A stretch of DNA of 6,514 nucleotides from Treponema sp. (GCA_031284385.1 JAISZZ010000151.1:1-6514); one strand, 5' to 3'; positions 1 through 6,375 are shown, numbered from the stretch's first letter. Program-made: numbers and translations. Notes: generated by a model from the letters alone, not told the origin.

Positions 1-206
1 CTGGTGATGATATAGTCCGGCGCGCCGCAGGCTATGTGTTTGGGCTCGTTGGTTATGGTCAATTCTGGCGCTGAAGCGCCTTGGGTAATTTTTTCAAACA
101 GGCTCTTGAGCGCGGGGCGATAGCTGTGTTCGGTAGCGTTCCCGGCCCGGTAGAGTTTGTCAACTTCGGCAAGGTAACGGCTGATTTCGCTTATAGGGGT
201 GTTCAT
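1..206 (-). CDS. N-terminal fragment of a type ISP/IIG-like restriction-modification DNA methyltransferase
   Basis: The reading frame starts at ATG (206-204) and is open for 68 codons to the left window edge, so the gene is 3'-truncated by the window. A stop lies eight codons upstream in frame with no other start between, which fixes the start. The peptide contains ATEHSYRPALKSLFE followed by TNEPKHIACGAPDYIIT. From knowledge of the family, this pattern is typical of the N-terminal nuclease part of large single-chain restriction-modification enzymes (type ISP/IIG, N6-adenine methylases). There the Asp of GAPD is the first acid of a PD-(D/E)XK site, and the E-x-K would lie beyond the window. 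Compared with the remembered family pattern there seems to be a short insertion (ASAPE, about residues 44-48) encoded by a perfect palindrome at 67-80. No strong ribosome-binding site precedes the start. It reads in the same direction as the export operon but lies 480 bp beyond it and is probably unrelated in function. Confidence 0.72.
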   Translation of the reverse strand, partial: MNTPISEISRYLAEVDKLYRAGNATEHSYRPALKSLFEKITQGASAPELTITNEPKHIACGAPDYIIT

Positions 207-212
207 GCCGCT

Positions 213-218
213 ATTATA
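213..218 (-). promoter_or_regulatory. Possible -10 box (TATAAT) just before the methyltransferase start
   Basis: On the minus strand a perfect TATAAT sits 6 nt before the ATG at 206. No convincing -35 is present 16-18 nt further upstream. If it is used, transcription would begin at or next to the start codon and give a leaderless mRNA, which would fit the lack of a clear ribosome-binding site. It may be chance in AT-rich spacer. Confidence 0.25.
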
Positions 219-314
219 ACCCTTGGCTCATAAAAATGATAGGCGGAAAACATTATTACTGCTATAGAATAAACCCATGAAGGGGGACGATTTCCATACT
301 CATTGTTGCATATA

Positions 315-328
315 CCCCCCCCCCCCCC
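315..328. repeat. Homopolymer tract, 14 C (G14 on minus strand)
   Basis: Fourteen consecutive C, followed directly by an (AC)n run at 329-337. Such tracts slip during replication in many host-associated bacteria. This one lies about 109 bp upstream of the methyltransferase start on the strand that is transcribed. It also directly precedes repeat copy 1. Confidence 0.95.
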
Positions 329-336
329 ACACACAC

Positions 337-424
337 AAATCCGCTGCAACCCCGGAATGGGTCCGCGAATTACACGAATTAACGCGAATTAAGTTAGCGT
401 TAATTTACGGACGCTATTCAGACG
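337..424. repeat. 88-bp dispersed repeat, copy 1
   Basis: This stretch matches 587-674 at a fixed offset of 250 bp with only two differences, both A versus G (407/657 and 422/672). Inside, GAATT recurs at 367, 376 and 386 with 9-10 bp spacing. AATTAACGC (377-385) is complementary to GCGTTAATT (397-405), giving a 9-bp stem with an 11-nt loop. It does not look coding. The nature of the element is unknown; a non-autonomous or slipped-duplicated intergenic repeat is likely. Confidence 0.92.
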
Positions 425-533
425 CTTGACTCATCTTTCCAATTTGTGCTATATCGCCCATATGAATAACAGGGGAACGGGATACGCCGGCAGACTATTT
501 TCAAACGGACTAAATTCGCCCGCAGCTTCAACA

Positions 534-558
534 CGTAAGCAAGCACTATGGGCTTACG
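534..558. repeat. Small inverted repeat (7-bp stem)
   Basis: CGTAAGC (534-540) and GCTTACG (552-558) are perfect complements around an 11-nt loop, ending 4 bp before the second C tract. It could be a weak hairpin or protein site. There is no T-run on either side, so I do not call a terminator. Confidence 0.4.
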
Positions 559-562
559 ACAT

Positions 563-576
563 CCCCCCCCCCCCCC
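563..576. repeat. Homopolymer tract, 14 C, second copy
   Basis: Fourteen consecutive C, the same length as the tract at 315-328 and in the same position relative to the following 88-bp repeat (offset 248 versus 250). The 10-bp linkers between tract and repeat differ (ACCCTACCCA here, mostly AC repeats in copy 1). Confidence 0.95.
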
Positions 577-586
577 ACCCTACCCA

Positions 587-674
587 AAATCCGCTGCAAC
601 CCCGGAATGGGTCCGCGAATTACACGAATTAACGCGAATTAAGTTAGCGTTAATTTGCGGACGCTATTCAGGCG
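587..674. repeat. 88-bp dispersed repeat, copy 2
   Basis: Second copy of the 337-424 repeat with 86 of 88 positions identical by eye. It ends 11 bp from the stop codon of the last operon gene. Its internal inverted repeat is AATTAACGC (627-635) with GCGTTAATT (647-655). Read on the minus strand it is the first structured element downstream of the operon, but there is no U-tract after the stem, so a role in termination is only possible. Confidence 0.92.
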
Positions 675-685
675 TAAGTTTCTCT

Positions 686-2608
686 TTATTTTAAATTAAT
701 TATTTTGTTACATCGTTCAAGAAACTTGATATTGTCAGTCATAATAATTTTTACCGCGTCAAGCGAACATATCATGTCGAACGCGATGTTGTCAGTCGGC
801 TCATCAAATATAATTAGACGTGGATGTTTGAGTATTATTCGCGCCGTCATTAACCGTTCCATCTCCGTCTTTAAAAAGCCGCATGATTCCACACTGGTAT
901 TGAGACCCAATTCCCGAATTCGTTCTGTCATTTTAACCATGCCAAGCGCCTCGTAAATCGTATCCTCCTCAACATCATTGTTATCCACAAGAAACTTATA
1001 TAGATTGATCGAAGTCAGCTCGTTTTCTTGGGTAATTACTCCCCATTGCTTACGCGCATATATCGAATCTAAGGAGCTGTTTTTATAACCGCCTATTGAT
1101 ATGCGGCCCGACTTGGGTTCGTACAGTCCTAACAACAATTTAGCAATTGTCGTCTTTCCACTTCCGGTAGGGCCGAAAATTCCTAAAGTTTCACCACTGC
1201 CTATGAAAAATGAAAGATTATTCGCTATGACATTTCCAAAATTACCGTAAGAAAATGAAACATTGCACGCCTCAACTTCCGGTTTTATGTTATTCGGACA
1301 GAGCTTTCCGCGCTCTTTAAGTTCCGAAAAAACGGGTTTCAGAGACTCACATACCGCGCAGAATTCTGGAACGCCCGACAAAGCCTTTACAAGCCCTGTC
1401 AAAGAATGTTGTAGTCCCTTGAACGCGCTCGCAAAGCCTACAAAAATAGGGACGCTCATTCCTGATGCGGCGGCGGCAAGAAACATTAGTGTCAATCCGC
1501 CCACGCCAAAGACTTTTAGAAAAGCGGTCAAAATGTTTTCACATGTGCTTATTTTCACTGCAAGACGGCGTTTCTTGTCTTCAACCTCCTTCCAGACCGC
1601 AAAGATTCTTTCTTCCGCGCCCGCGTCATGTATACGTTCCGCATACCGGGCAATTTGTAAATTAACGGACTCGGAGGCAACATTCGCGTCAAGCCACATT
1701 CGGTATAATCTAAAACATTTTGATAGAATTATGGCACAAAACAATGTGAACACAAAAAAAATTATCAATGTCCACCACGCCGTACCCGCGTCTAAATGAA
1801 ACAGGACGACAACTCTAAGGAAAGAGAACAAACCCATAACGATATTTTTCGCCGTATCTAATGAAAAAAGATTTCCCAGACGGCTCACCGCGTCTACCAT
1901 GCGTAAAATTTCTCCGGCGGAATTCTCTTCAAAAAAAGTCAAATCATGGGACAGAATACGGTCAAGCACCGCAGCTTCCAACGACAGTCCGATCTTTACT
2001 TTTATGCGGGAAATGCCAATATTTGTTATTAACTGAAAAAGGATTTGCGCGGCGTCGAAACACAACAGAATTATAACCGCCTGTGAAATCATACCCAACA
2101 TTTCGCCGGGAACAAAATCGTCAAAAATTTGCGCCGTTATGACGGGTGGTAACGCGCATATCAAGGATGTTAGAAAACCGAATAACGCTATAAACACAAT
2201 ATCTTTACCTATGTGCTCTGAAAATATAAATCGTATAACTTCACCCACGCCGATTTGATTTTCGGAAAATGTTTTATATATAGTGTACATTGCCGGACGC
2301 AGGCGCTTTGCGGTAACCGCGTTTACGGGCGTCATACTTCCGTCCATGGGATTGTATATCGTGTAACCTATAAACCGTCCCGGCAGTACGACAACGGGCG
2401 TACCGTCATCAAGCTCGCCTAGAAACACTCCGTGAATCTCTTTCCACCAAAAGTTTTCCAGTATAGTTTCTGTATAGCGGAAACCTCCGCTTCTAAGTAT
2501 CTCATCCCATACAGCCCTGCTGCTCTCCGCCTGCGGTATCTCCATTTGAAAGTAGCGCCACAGAGTTTCGCAGGTTTTGATATAGACCTGACTGGAAGCT
2601 TGTTTCAT
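686..2608 (-). CDS. NHLP/NHLM-type ABC exporter half (ABC2-like): N-terminal domain, permease and ATPase
   Basis: This is a 640-residue inner-membrane half-transporter, probably the partner of the gene before it. Residues about 30-125 form a soluble domain with WWKEIHGVFLGE, TPVVVLP and a later RPAMYTIYKTF. This matches the N-terminal domain of NHLM ABC2 exporters (TIGR03797) as I remember it and carries no visible C39 catalytic set. Hydrophobic helices follow at about 136-158, 171-193, 255-271, 278-297 and 363-400. The ATPase domain has an A-loop Tyr454, Walker A GPTGSGKTT (479-487), Q527, and Walker B LIIFDE (598-603) with Glu603. The signature is replaced by FLKTE (578-582) and the H-loop His by Asp625. 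Only 22 residues separate Glu603 from Asp625, against about 31 in MsbA. The start ATG overlaps the upstream stop by 4 nt and has a good GGAGG 6 nt upstream. Likely substrate is a peptide, by inference only. Confidence 0.88.
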   Translation of the reverse strand: MKQASSQVYIKTCETLWRYFQMEIPQAESSRAVWDEILRSGGFRYTETILENFWWKEIHGVFLGELDDGTPVVVLPGRFIGYTIYNPMDGSMTPVNAVTAKRLRPAMYTIYKTFSENQIGVGEVIRFIFSEHIGKDIVFIALFGFLTSLICALPPVITAQIFDDFVPGEMLGMISQAVIILLCFDAAQILFQLITNIGISRIKVKIGLSLEAAVLDRILSHDLTFFEENSAGEILRMVDAVSRLGNLFSLDTAKNIVMGLFSFLRVVVLFHLDAGTAWWTLIIFFVFTLFCAIILSKCFRLYRMWLDANVASESVNLQIARYAERIHDAGAEERIFAVWKEVEDKKRRLAVKISTCENILTAFLKVFGVGGLTLMFLAAAASGMSVPIFVGFASAFKGLQHSLTGLVKALSGVPEFCAVCESLKPVFSELKERGKLCPNNIKPEVEACNVSFSYGNFGNVIANNLSFFIGSGETLGIFGPTGSGKTTIAKLLLGLYEPKSGRISIGGYKNSSLDSIYARKQWGVITQENELTSINLYKFLVDNNDVEEDTIYEALGMVKMTERIRELGLNTSVESCGFLKTEMERLMTARIILKHPRLIIFDEPTDNIAFDMICSLDAVKIIMTDNIKFLERCNKIINLK

Positions 2609-4254
2609 CGTACGCCTCCACTCTCGCCACGAATATTAAGCGACACGATAAAATCAAAATTTTTGACAGCGGAAAATGATTCTGAAGAAGCTATCAGCGT
2701 TACGCGGCGTGTCGCGAGTTCTTTTTGAATGGCTGCCTGGTCATCCGCGATCAGGCGAAAAAATATATCATCCACAATCATTATTTTCGGGCTATGTAAA
2801 AAAGCGCGCGTAAACTCTATCCTCCGGCGTTCACCGGCGCTAAGATTTTGCCCTCCATCCAGAATATGATGCGCGAGTCCGCCTGGAAAAGTACGCGCCG
2901 GTAAACCGGCAAAATCTAATGCGTCGAGAATATGGGTATCGTCAACATTTTTATCCCAAAAAGTTATATTATCACGAAGCAAGCCGCTAAAAAAAACCGG
3001 TGCCCGGGCGGCATACCCCAGTATTTTCATTCCATGTCGATGGATGGAGGCGGCCGAAACCCCGCCAACGGTTATCGTCCCTGCTGACGGGGTATCAAAT
3101 CCTGCCAACAGACGCAAAAATGCAGTCTTGTCGGAAAGCGTACCTCCTACGACGGCTATACGGGAGCCTTCGGGCGCATAAAAACTTACCCCCTCAGACG
3201 TATTTGTTTTCCCTTCTCTGGAAAAACGCACGTTATCTACCAGCAAGGCATAGCCATCCAATTCACCCGCGGATATTTCCGTATCAGGCAGGGCGGTTCT
3301 TTTTTCAACGGTGTTCAGCTGTGCGAGTTTTTTCTTAAAACTGTCAAAAACACTTTTTGCAGAAGCGAGCGTTGCCATAGGTTCAAACAGCATAGACGCA
3401 TAGGTTTGGAATGCGAGGTACGAACCTATGGTAAAACTTCTCTGGGTTATTCTAATAGCGCTGAGAAACAACAATAAATTCATAAAAATTATTTCTCCGA
3501 TGTCATCAAGCGGCCCGTATGCCCGCTCTTCCTCTTTTTTTATTCCGGCGGCGGCATATGTACTTCGTGCGGAAATCAAGGCGGAAAAGAATCGGCCTTC
3601 CGAATCAGCCGCCTTGATTGCCGGCATATTCATGAGTCCATACAAACCAACCCGTTTTGCCTCATTTTCAGCGGTTTGAGGGTTTATGCCTCCTGCCTCG
3701 GCCTTTTGAGTAATGACATGACGGAGAAATGACAGGGCAATAGACATTGCCGCAAGCCCAAGTGCTACGAATGTCATAAAAACATCTTCGCGGAACATCA
3801 ACGGCAGATAAATTGCGATGCTAACTACGGCAAAACAGACTTCCAAAAAATCACGTGTCAGTATTTTTGCAACATTTTTAGCCGCGTAGATTTTTGACAG
3901 ATGCGAAAACTCATCGGTTCCTTGTACCGGAGCGTACATCATATTTCGCACATATAGCTCTGCATCGTTTTTTTCAATAGACTCCGACAGGTATAACAGG
4001 CATTGCCGATGTAAATATGCGGCCATACCGCTGATAAACGCCGCCCCAAACATTATTAGGATTAGCGGTAACAGCCACCCCTCCAACTTGTTCCCCAAAA
4101 TATTATCCGAGAATATTTTTTTGAAAACCGGCGATATTGCCGCAGGAATGAGTAAAATTATATCCATTGAAAAAGCGTATATAATACAGGCCTTATACCG
4201 TAACAGGAAAGTCAACACGATATGCCTCTTTTCACTTACTTTTCCGGTTTTCAT
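2605..4254 (-). CDS. ABC exporter half lacking a peptidase domain, with degenerate ATP site (NHLM ABC1-like)
   Basis: This 549-residue protein begins directly with the permease domain (helices near 23-43, 60-80, 137-155, 158-178, 253-270, 275-292), followed by an ATPase domain from about 335. NHLM ABC1 exporters (TIGR03796) normally begin with a C39 cysteine peptidase of roughly 150 residues; here it is absent. The ATPase motifs are mostly decayed. Walker A reads GGTLSDKTA (370-378), with both inner glycines lost but Lys376 kept. The Q-loop Gln is Arg417, and the Walker B catalytic Glu is Asp496 (IMIVDD). No His occurs at the H-loop (Ser524/Glu525). The signature LSAGE (471-475) is intact. 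It probably serves as the non-hydrolysing partner that donates its signature to the downstream ATPase. The start ATG overlaps the upstream TGA by 4 nt with only a weak ribosome site, implying translational coupling. The assignment to ABC1 rests mainly on gene order and is less sure than the exporter fold. Confidence 0.82.
   Translation of the reverse strand: MKTGKVSEKRHIVLTFLLRYKACIIYAFSMDIILLIPAAISPVFKKIFSDNILGNKLEGWLLPLILIMFGAAFISGMAAYLHRQCLLYLSESIEKNDAELYVRNMMYAPVQGTDEFSHLSKIYAAKNVAKILTRDFLEVCFAVVSIAIYLPLMFREDVFMTFVALGLAAMSIALSFLRHVITQKAEAGGINPQTAENEAKRVGLYGLMNMPAIKAADSEGRFFSALISARSTYAAAGIKKEEERAYGPLDDIGEIIFMNLLLFLSAIRITQRSFTIGSYLAFQTYASMLFEPMATLASAKSVFDSFKKKLAQLNTVEKRTALPDTEISAGELDGYALLVDNVRFSREGKTNTSEGVSFYAPEGSRIAVVGGTLSDKTAFLRLLAGFDTPSAGTITVGGVSAASIHRHGMKILGYAARAPVFFSGLLRDNITFWDKNVDDTHILDALDFAGLPARTFPGGLAHHILDGGQNLSAGERRRIEFTRAFLHSPKIMIVDDIFFRLIADDQAAIQKELATRRVTLIASSESFSAVKNFDFIVSLNIRGESGGVR
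2615..2619 (-). promoter_or_regulatory. Ribosome-binding site for the second exporter half
   Basis: GGAGG on the minus strand, 6 nt before the ATG at 2608 and inside the last codons of the preceding gene. It fixes the start at the ATGA overlap. Confidence 0.75.
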
Positions 4255-5102
4255 TTCCAGAAAACCTCAATCGGACGGTATACGTCGATAATCACATCGG
4301 CATTGCATAGAGTCAGTGCGCCAAACGGTTTACTTGGACCTTGTGATATTGTCCATTCATAACCCGTCGGGTTTTGAAACGAAGTTTCCAGAATGACTTC
4401 AAACTGGTAATGATCCCCGTTTTTGAGGAAGTCCCGCGCCAGTTCATCGTTACCCATGACGTTACGGAGGTATTGAAACGTTACCGGGTATTCTCTTATA
4501 AAAGATACTATTCCTATCAGATTTCCGTATTTTGCTTTATCAACATAGCGCGGGTACACATTGACGACCTGACCCTTTCGTATGTCTTTAATAATATTCA
4601 TTGGCACAAATAGCAGACATTCCGTCGCTTTGTTTTTATTTATTTGTTCCGAAATCGTCGCCAGCTTCTCACCCTTTTTTACAAAGTTTCCGGCGCTTAC
4701 ATAGACATTTTCAATCAAACCTGAGACCGGTGACCTTATCTGCGTTATACTCAGCAGTTCTTCCCGCAAAGCCGTGATTTCAGTTTCATTACTGGCGAAA
4801 GCGTTTATTTTTTCGTAAATATCCGGCATCTCAAGCCGTGCCACGCAATCGTCCTTTTCGACCTGCAAGCCTTCAATAATAGGAAAATCCAGCAGAAAAC
4901 CGTCCGAGCGAGCATAGATGTCAACTATCCGGCCATTTCGGGTCAGGATGCCTGAAACTTCCGTTTTAATATGCAGGCTTCCAAAGAACATCCATACCAC
5001 GCCGCCACCGATTACCAATAACAATGTAGCCAACGCGAGCCACATTTTTACCGTCAACAGGGATGCCGCTTTTCCCGCATCCACATGGGTGAATTTTTCC
5101 AC
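4251..5102 (-). CDS. HlyD-family membrane fusion/adaptor protein (NHLM secretion-protein-like)
   Basis: This 283-residue protein would link the inner-membrane ABC exporter to the periplasm or an outer-membrane channel. It has a short cytoplasmic N-terminus, one membrane helix (about 20-40), and two lipoyl-like half motifs. The first is at about 46-90 (VSGILTRNGRIVDIYARSDG, then EGLQVEKDD). The second is at about 122-150 (RSPVSGLIENVYVSAGNFVKKGEKL). A beta-barrel region rich in strands follows, ending in a PIEVFWK tail. The helical hairpin between the half motifs is very short (about 30 residues), as I recall for NHLM-type HlyD proteins (TIGR03794) and unlike the long coiled coils of HlyD or MacA. 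The start is GTG with GAGG 7 nt upstream; an ATG 5 nt earlier is out of frame. It lies 4 nt after the lipoprotein gene and overlaps the next gene by 4 nt. No outer-membrane factor gene is visible in the window. Confidence 0.85.
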   Translation of the reverse strand: MEKFTHVDAGKAASLLTVKMWLALATLLLVIGGGVVWMFFGSLHIKTEVSGILTRNGRIVDIYARSDGFLLDFPIIEGLQVEKDDCVARLEMPDIYEKINAFASNETEITALREELLSITQIRSPVSGLIENVYVSAGNFVKKGEKLATISEQINKNKATECLLFVPMNIIKDIRKGQVVNVYPRYVDKAKYGNLIGIVSFIREYPVTFQYLRNVMGNDELARDFLKNGDHYQFEVILETSFQNPTGYEWTISQGPSKPFGALTLCNADVIIDVYRPIEVFWK

Positions 5103-5106
5103 GACA

Positions 5107-6219
5107 TTACCTCGTTACTTCGACAATGTAAACAGGCTGCCCTTCAAAGCTATGGGTTGCCTCATTATAACTGATACGTCCCATCACCGTATCATAGTCT
5201 CGGATACTCTTGAGCCATTCGGCTATTGCGCCAGAATCCGTGCGCTGCGTCCTGTTCATCGCATCCGTCAAAAGATACAATATCACATAAGCTGTGATAG
5301 CGGACATATCCGGATCGTGCGAGAATGTTTTTATGTAGGCCTGATAAAACTCCGGATCAATAGCGGAGAGATCGTAATTTGTAGTAAACACTTTCCTTGC
5401 CGCCGATCCCAGCGCGTCTCGTGTCGTCTGCTTATTTCCGGATTCGGAAGAGAGAATTGGTATATCAGGATAGTATTCACGGATCAGGCGAATAGGTTCT
5501 ATCGCTTCAATCAAATCCGCAGCCACGATAACGCCGTCACAACCGAAGGCATCCCACCGGTAAAAGATAGTCTCTGCCGAAACCGCTGTTAGTACACTCA
5601 CACGGTCAACCACAAGAATCCCATAACGTTTAAATGCGCGTTCAGTCTCCCATGCTAAATCACGACCAAATTCATCATCGTTGTAAAACACGGAAATCCG
5701 ACGCAGCCCTTCCCGTGCGGCAAATTCCGCCATATAACGCGCAAATTCATCATTGTTGGGAAGCATACAGAAAATGTATTTATATGCATCGTGGAACAAA
5801 TTGGTGGATGTAGCATTCGGCGAAAGCATGACTATACTTTCCTTTTCGTAAATATCTTCGGCGTAATAACAGACATCCGAAGACCAATGGCCTATTACCA
5901 CCTGTATGCCATTGTTGGAAAAATTATCGACGACTTGCATCGCTATATTCGGGTCGTCTTTATCATCTATGAATAGAATCTCCACTGGTCTTCCCAGTAC
6001 ACCACCCGTCGAGTTTATCTTTGTAAGGGCAAAATCCAAACCTTCGCGCAGGTAAGTGCTTGAATCCACAATCGCCGCCGGATATGACAATCCGATTTTG
6101 AGTGTACCCGTCACATCGTTTGTATTTTTACCGCATCCGCTTAAAAAAATCGCCGCGTATAAGATGCCTGCTAACTTGAATAAACAACGGATATTTATGA
6201 TTTGCCTCCTTAAAATCAC
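5107..6219 (-). CDS. Substrate-binding lipoprotein, branched-chain amino acid-type (type I periplasmic-binding fold)
   Basis: The product is up to 370 residues, with an N-terminal signal ending in a lipobox L26-S27-G28-C29, so it is likely anchored by lipid outside the inner membrane. The mature part follows the Leu/Ile/Val-binding protein pattern (Peripla_BP_6). This includes LKIGLSYP (40-47), INSTGGVLGRPVEILFIDDK (68-87), MLSPNATS (131-138), YNDDEFGRD (179-187) and the terminal GRISYNEAT...EGQPVYIVEV (347-368). The family binds amino acids, amides or other small ligands for import or sensing, but no importer permease or ATPase of the Liv type is present. It leads an exporter operon, which is unusual. 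The start is doubtful. The GTG at 6219 has no ribosome site, whereas a perfect AAGGAGG lies inside the frame (6205-6211) followed after 6 nt by ATA at 6198. Starting there would put the lipid-modified Cys at residue 22. No ATG, GTG or TTG lies in frame between. The fold assignment is secure; the ligand is unknown. Confidence 0.88.
   Translation of the reverse strand: MILRRQIINIRCLFKLAGILYAAIFLSGCGKNTNDVTGTLKIGLSYPAAIVDSSTYLREGLDFALTKINSTGGVLGRPVEILFIDDKDDPNIAMQVVDNFSNNGIQVVIGHWSSDVCYYAEDIYEKESIVMLSPNATSTNLFHDAYKYIFCMLPNNDEFARYMAEFAAREGLRRISVFYNDDEFGRDLAWETERAFKRYGILVVDRVSVLTAVSAETIFYRWDAFGCDGVIVAADLIEAIEPIRLIREYYPDIPILSSESGNKQTTRDALGSAARKVFTTNYDLSAIDPEFYQAYIKTFSHDPDMSAITAYVILYLLTDAMNRTQRTDSGAIAEWLKSIRDYDTVMGRISYNEATHSFEGQPVYIVEVTR
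5110..5113 (-). promoter_or_regulatory. Ribosome-binding site for the HlyD gene
   Basis: GAGG on the minus strand, 7 nt before the GTG at 5102 and overlapping the end of the lipoprotein gene. It supports the GTG start over the out-of-frame ATG at 5107. Confidence 0.6.
6205..6211 (-). promoter_or_regulatory. Strong Shine-Dalgarno (AAGGAGG) lying inside the annotated lipoprotein frame
   Basis: The minus strand reads AAGGAGG, then CAAATC, then ATA AAT ATC. This is the best ribosome site in the window at ideal spacing, but the codon it serves is ATA (6198-6196), in frame with the lipoprotein. Either translation begins at a rare ATA, a former ATG has mutated, or the base read there is wrong. Confidence 0.7.
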
Positions 6220-6229
6220 TAAAATAGTG
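6217..6229. promoter_or_regulatory. Small palindrome in the operon leader (possible operator or hairpin)
   Basis: CACTA (6217-6221) and TAGTG (6225-6229) are perfect complements around AAA. The palindrome starts a few bases after the predicted transcription start and ends 5 nt before the Shine-Dalgarno. It also contains the GTG at 6219, which argues against that GTG being the true start. A repressor site is possible; the stem is short. Confidence 0.35.
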
Positions 6230-6238
6230 GTAGTATAG

Positions 6239-6266
6239 TTTATATTATATGAACAAATATTATCAA
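6239..6266 (-). promoter_or_regulatory. Candidate sigma70-type promoter of the export operon
   Basis: On the minus strand TTGATA (6266-6261) and TATAAA (6244-6239) are separated by 16 bp. Each matches five of six consensus bases. The predicted transcript start is near 6232, about 20 nt before the strong Shine-Dalgarno. The region is AT-rich, so other -10 registers are possible. Confidence 0.5.
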
Positions 6267-6314
6267 GTAATCTTTTTCAGCTTAAGCAATTTTATTCGTA
6301 GCGAGGGGTTAATG

Positions 6315-6335
6315 CCCTGCCGCTCTGCGGCGGGG
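6315..6335. repeat. GC-rich hairpin, 9-bp stem with 3-nt loop
   Basis: CCCTGCCGC (6315-6323) pairs with GCGGCGGGG (6327-6335), one pair being a G-T wobble, around a TCT loop. No T-run follows on either strand, so it is not a classic intrinsic terminator. It is the first of a row of palindromes upstream of the operon promoter. Confidence 0.65.
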
Positions 6336-6375
6336 AGATTCATACTGGACTTGTTCAAGAACCTTATAGTTCTCT

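Larger units (their letters stand above)
207..685. other. Gene-free spacer with duplicated repeat units
   Basis: I see no supportable gene in this 479-bp stretch. Its content is two C14 tracts (315-328, 563-576), two copies of an 88-bp repeat (337-424, 587-674), a small stem-loop (534-558) and otherwise unique sequence (207-314, 425-533). The longest open frame (TTG at 426 to 632) has no ribosome-binding site and reads through the second C tract and repeat. No hairpin followed by a T-run was found after the operon end at 686, so termination there is not obvious and could be Rho-dependent or use the repeat's own hairpin (627-655). Confidence 0.7.

Noticed and set aside
426..632. Plus-strand open frame of 68 codons between and into the repeats
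   Set aside because: It starts at TTG without a ribosome site, reads through the C14 tract (a proline run) and into repeat copy 2, and resembles no known protein.
337..674. CRISPR array
   Set aside because: There are only two 88-bp units about 160 bp apart, without regular short spacers and with no cas genes.
1263..1799. Plus-strand open frame of 178 codons opposite the second ABC half
   Set aside because: It is antisense to a clear permease/ATPase gene with intact motifs and has no recognisable motif of its own.
4918..5592. Plus-strand open frame of 224 codons opposite the HlyD and lipoprotein genes
   Set aside because: It is antisense to two well-supported genes, and its sequence has the composition of a shadow frame with no domain.
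6315..6335. Intrinsic terminator
   Set aside because: The stem is strong and GC-rich, but no T-run follows it on either strand.
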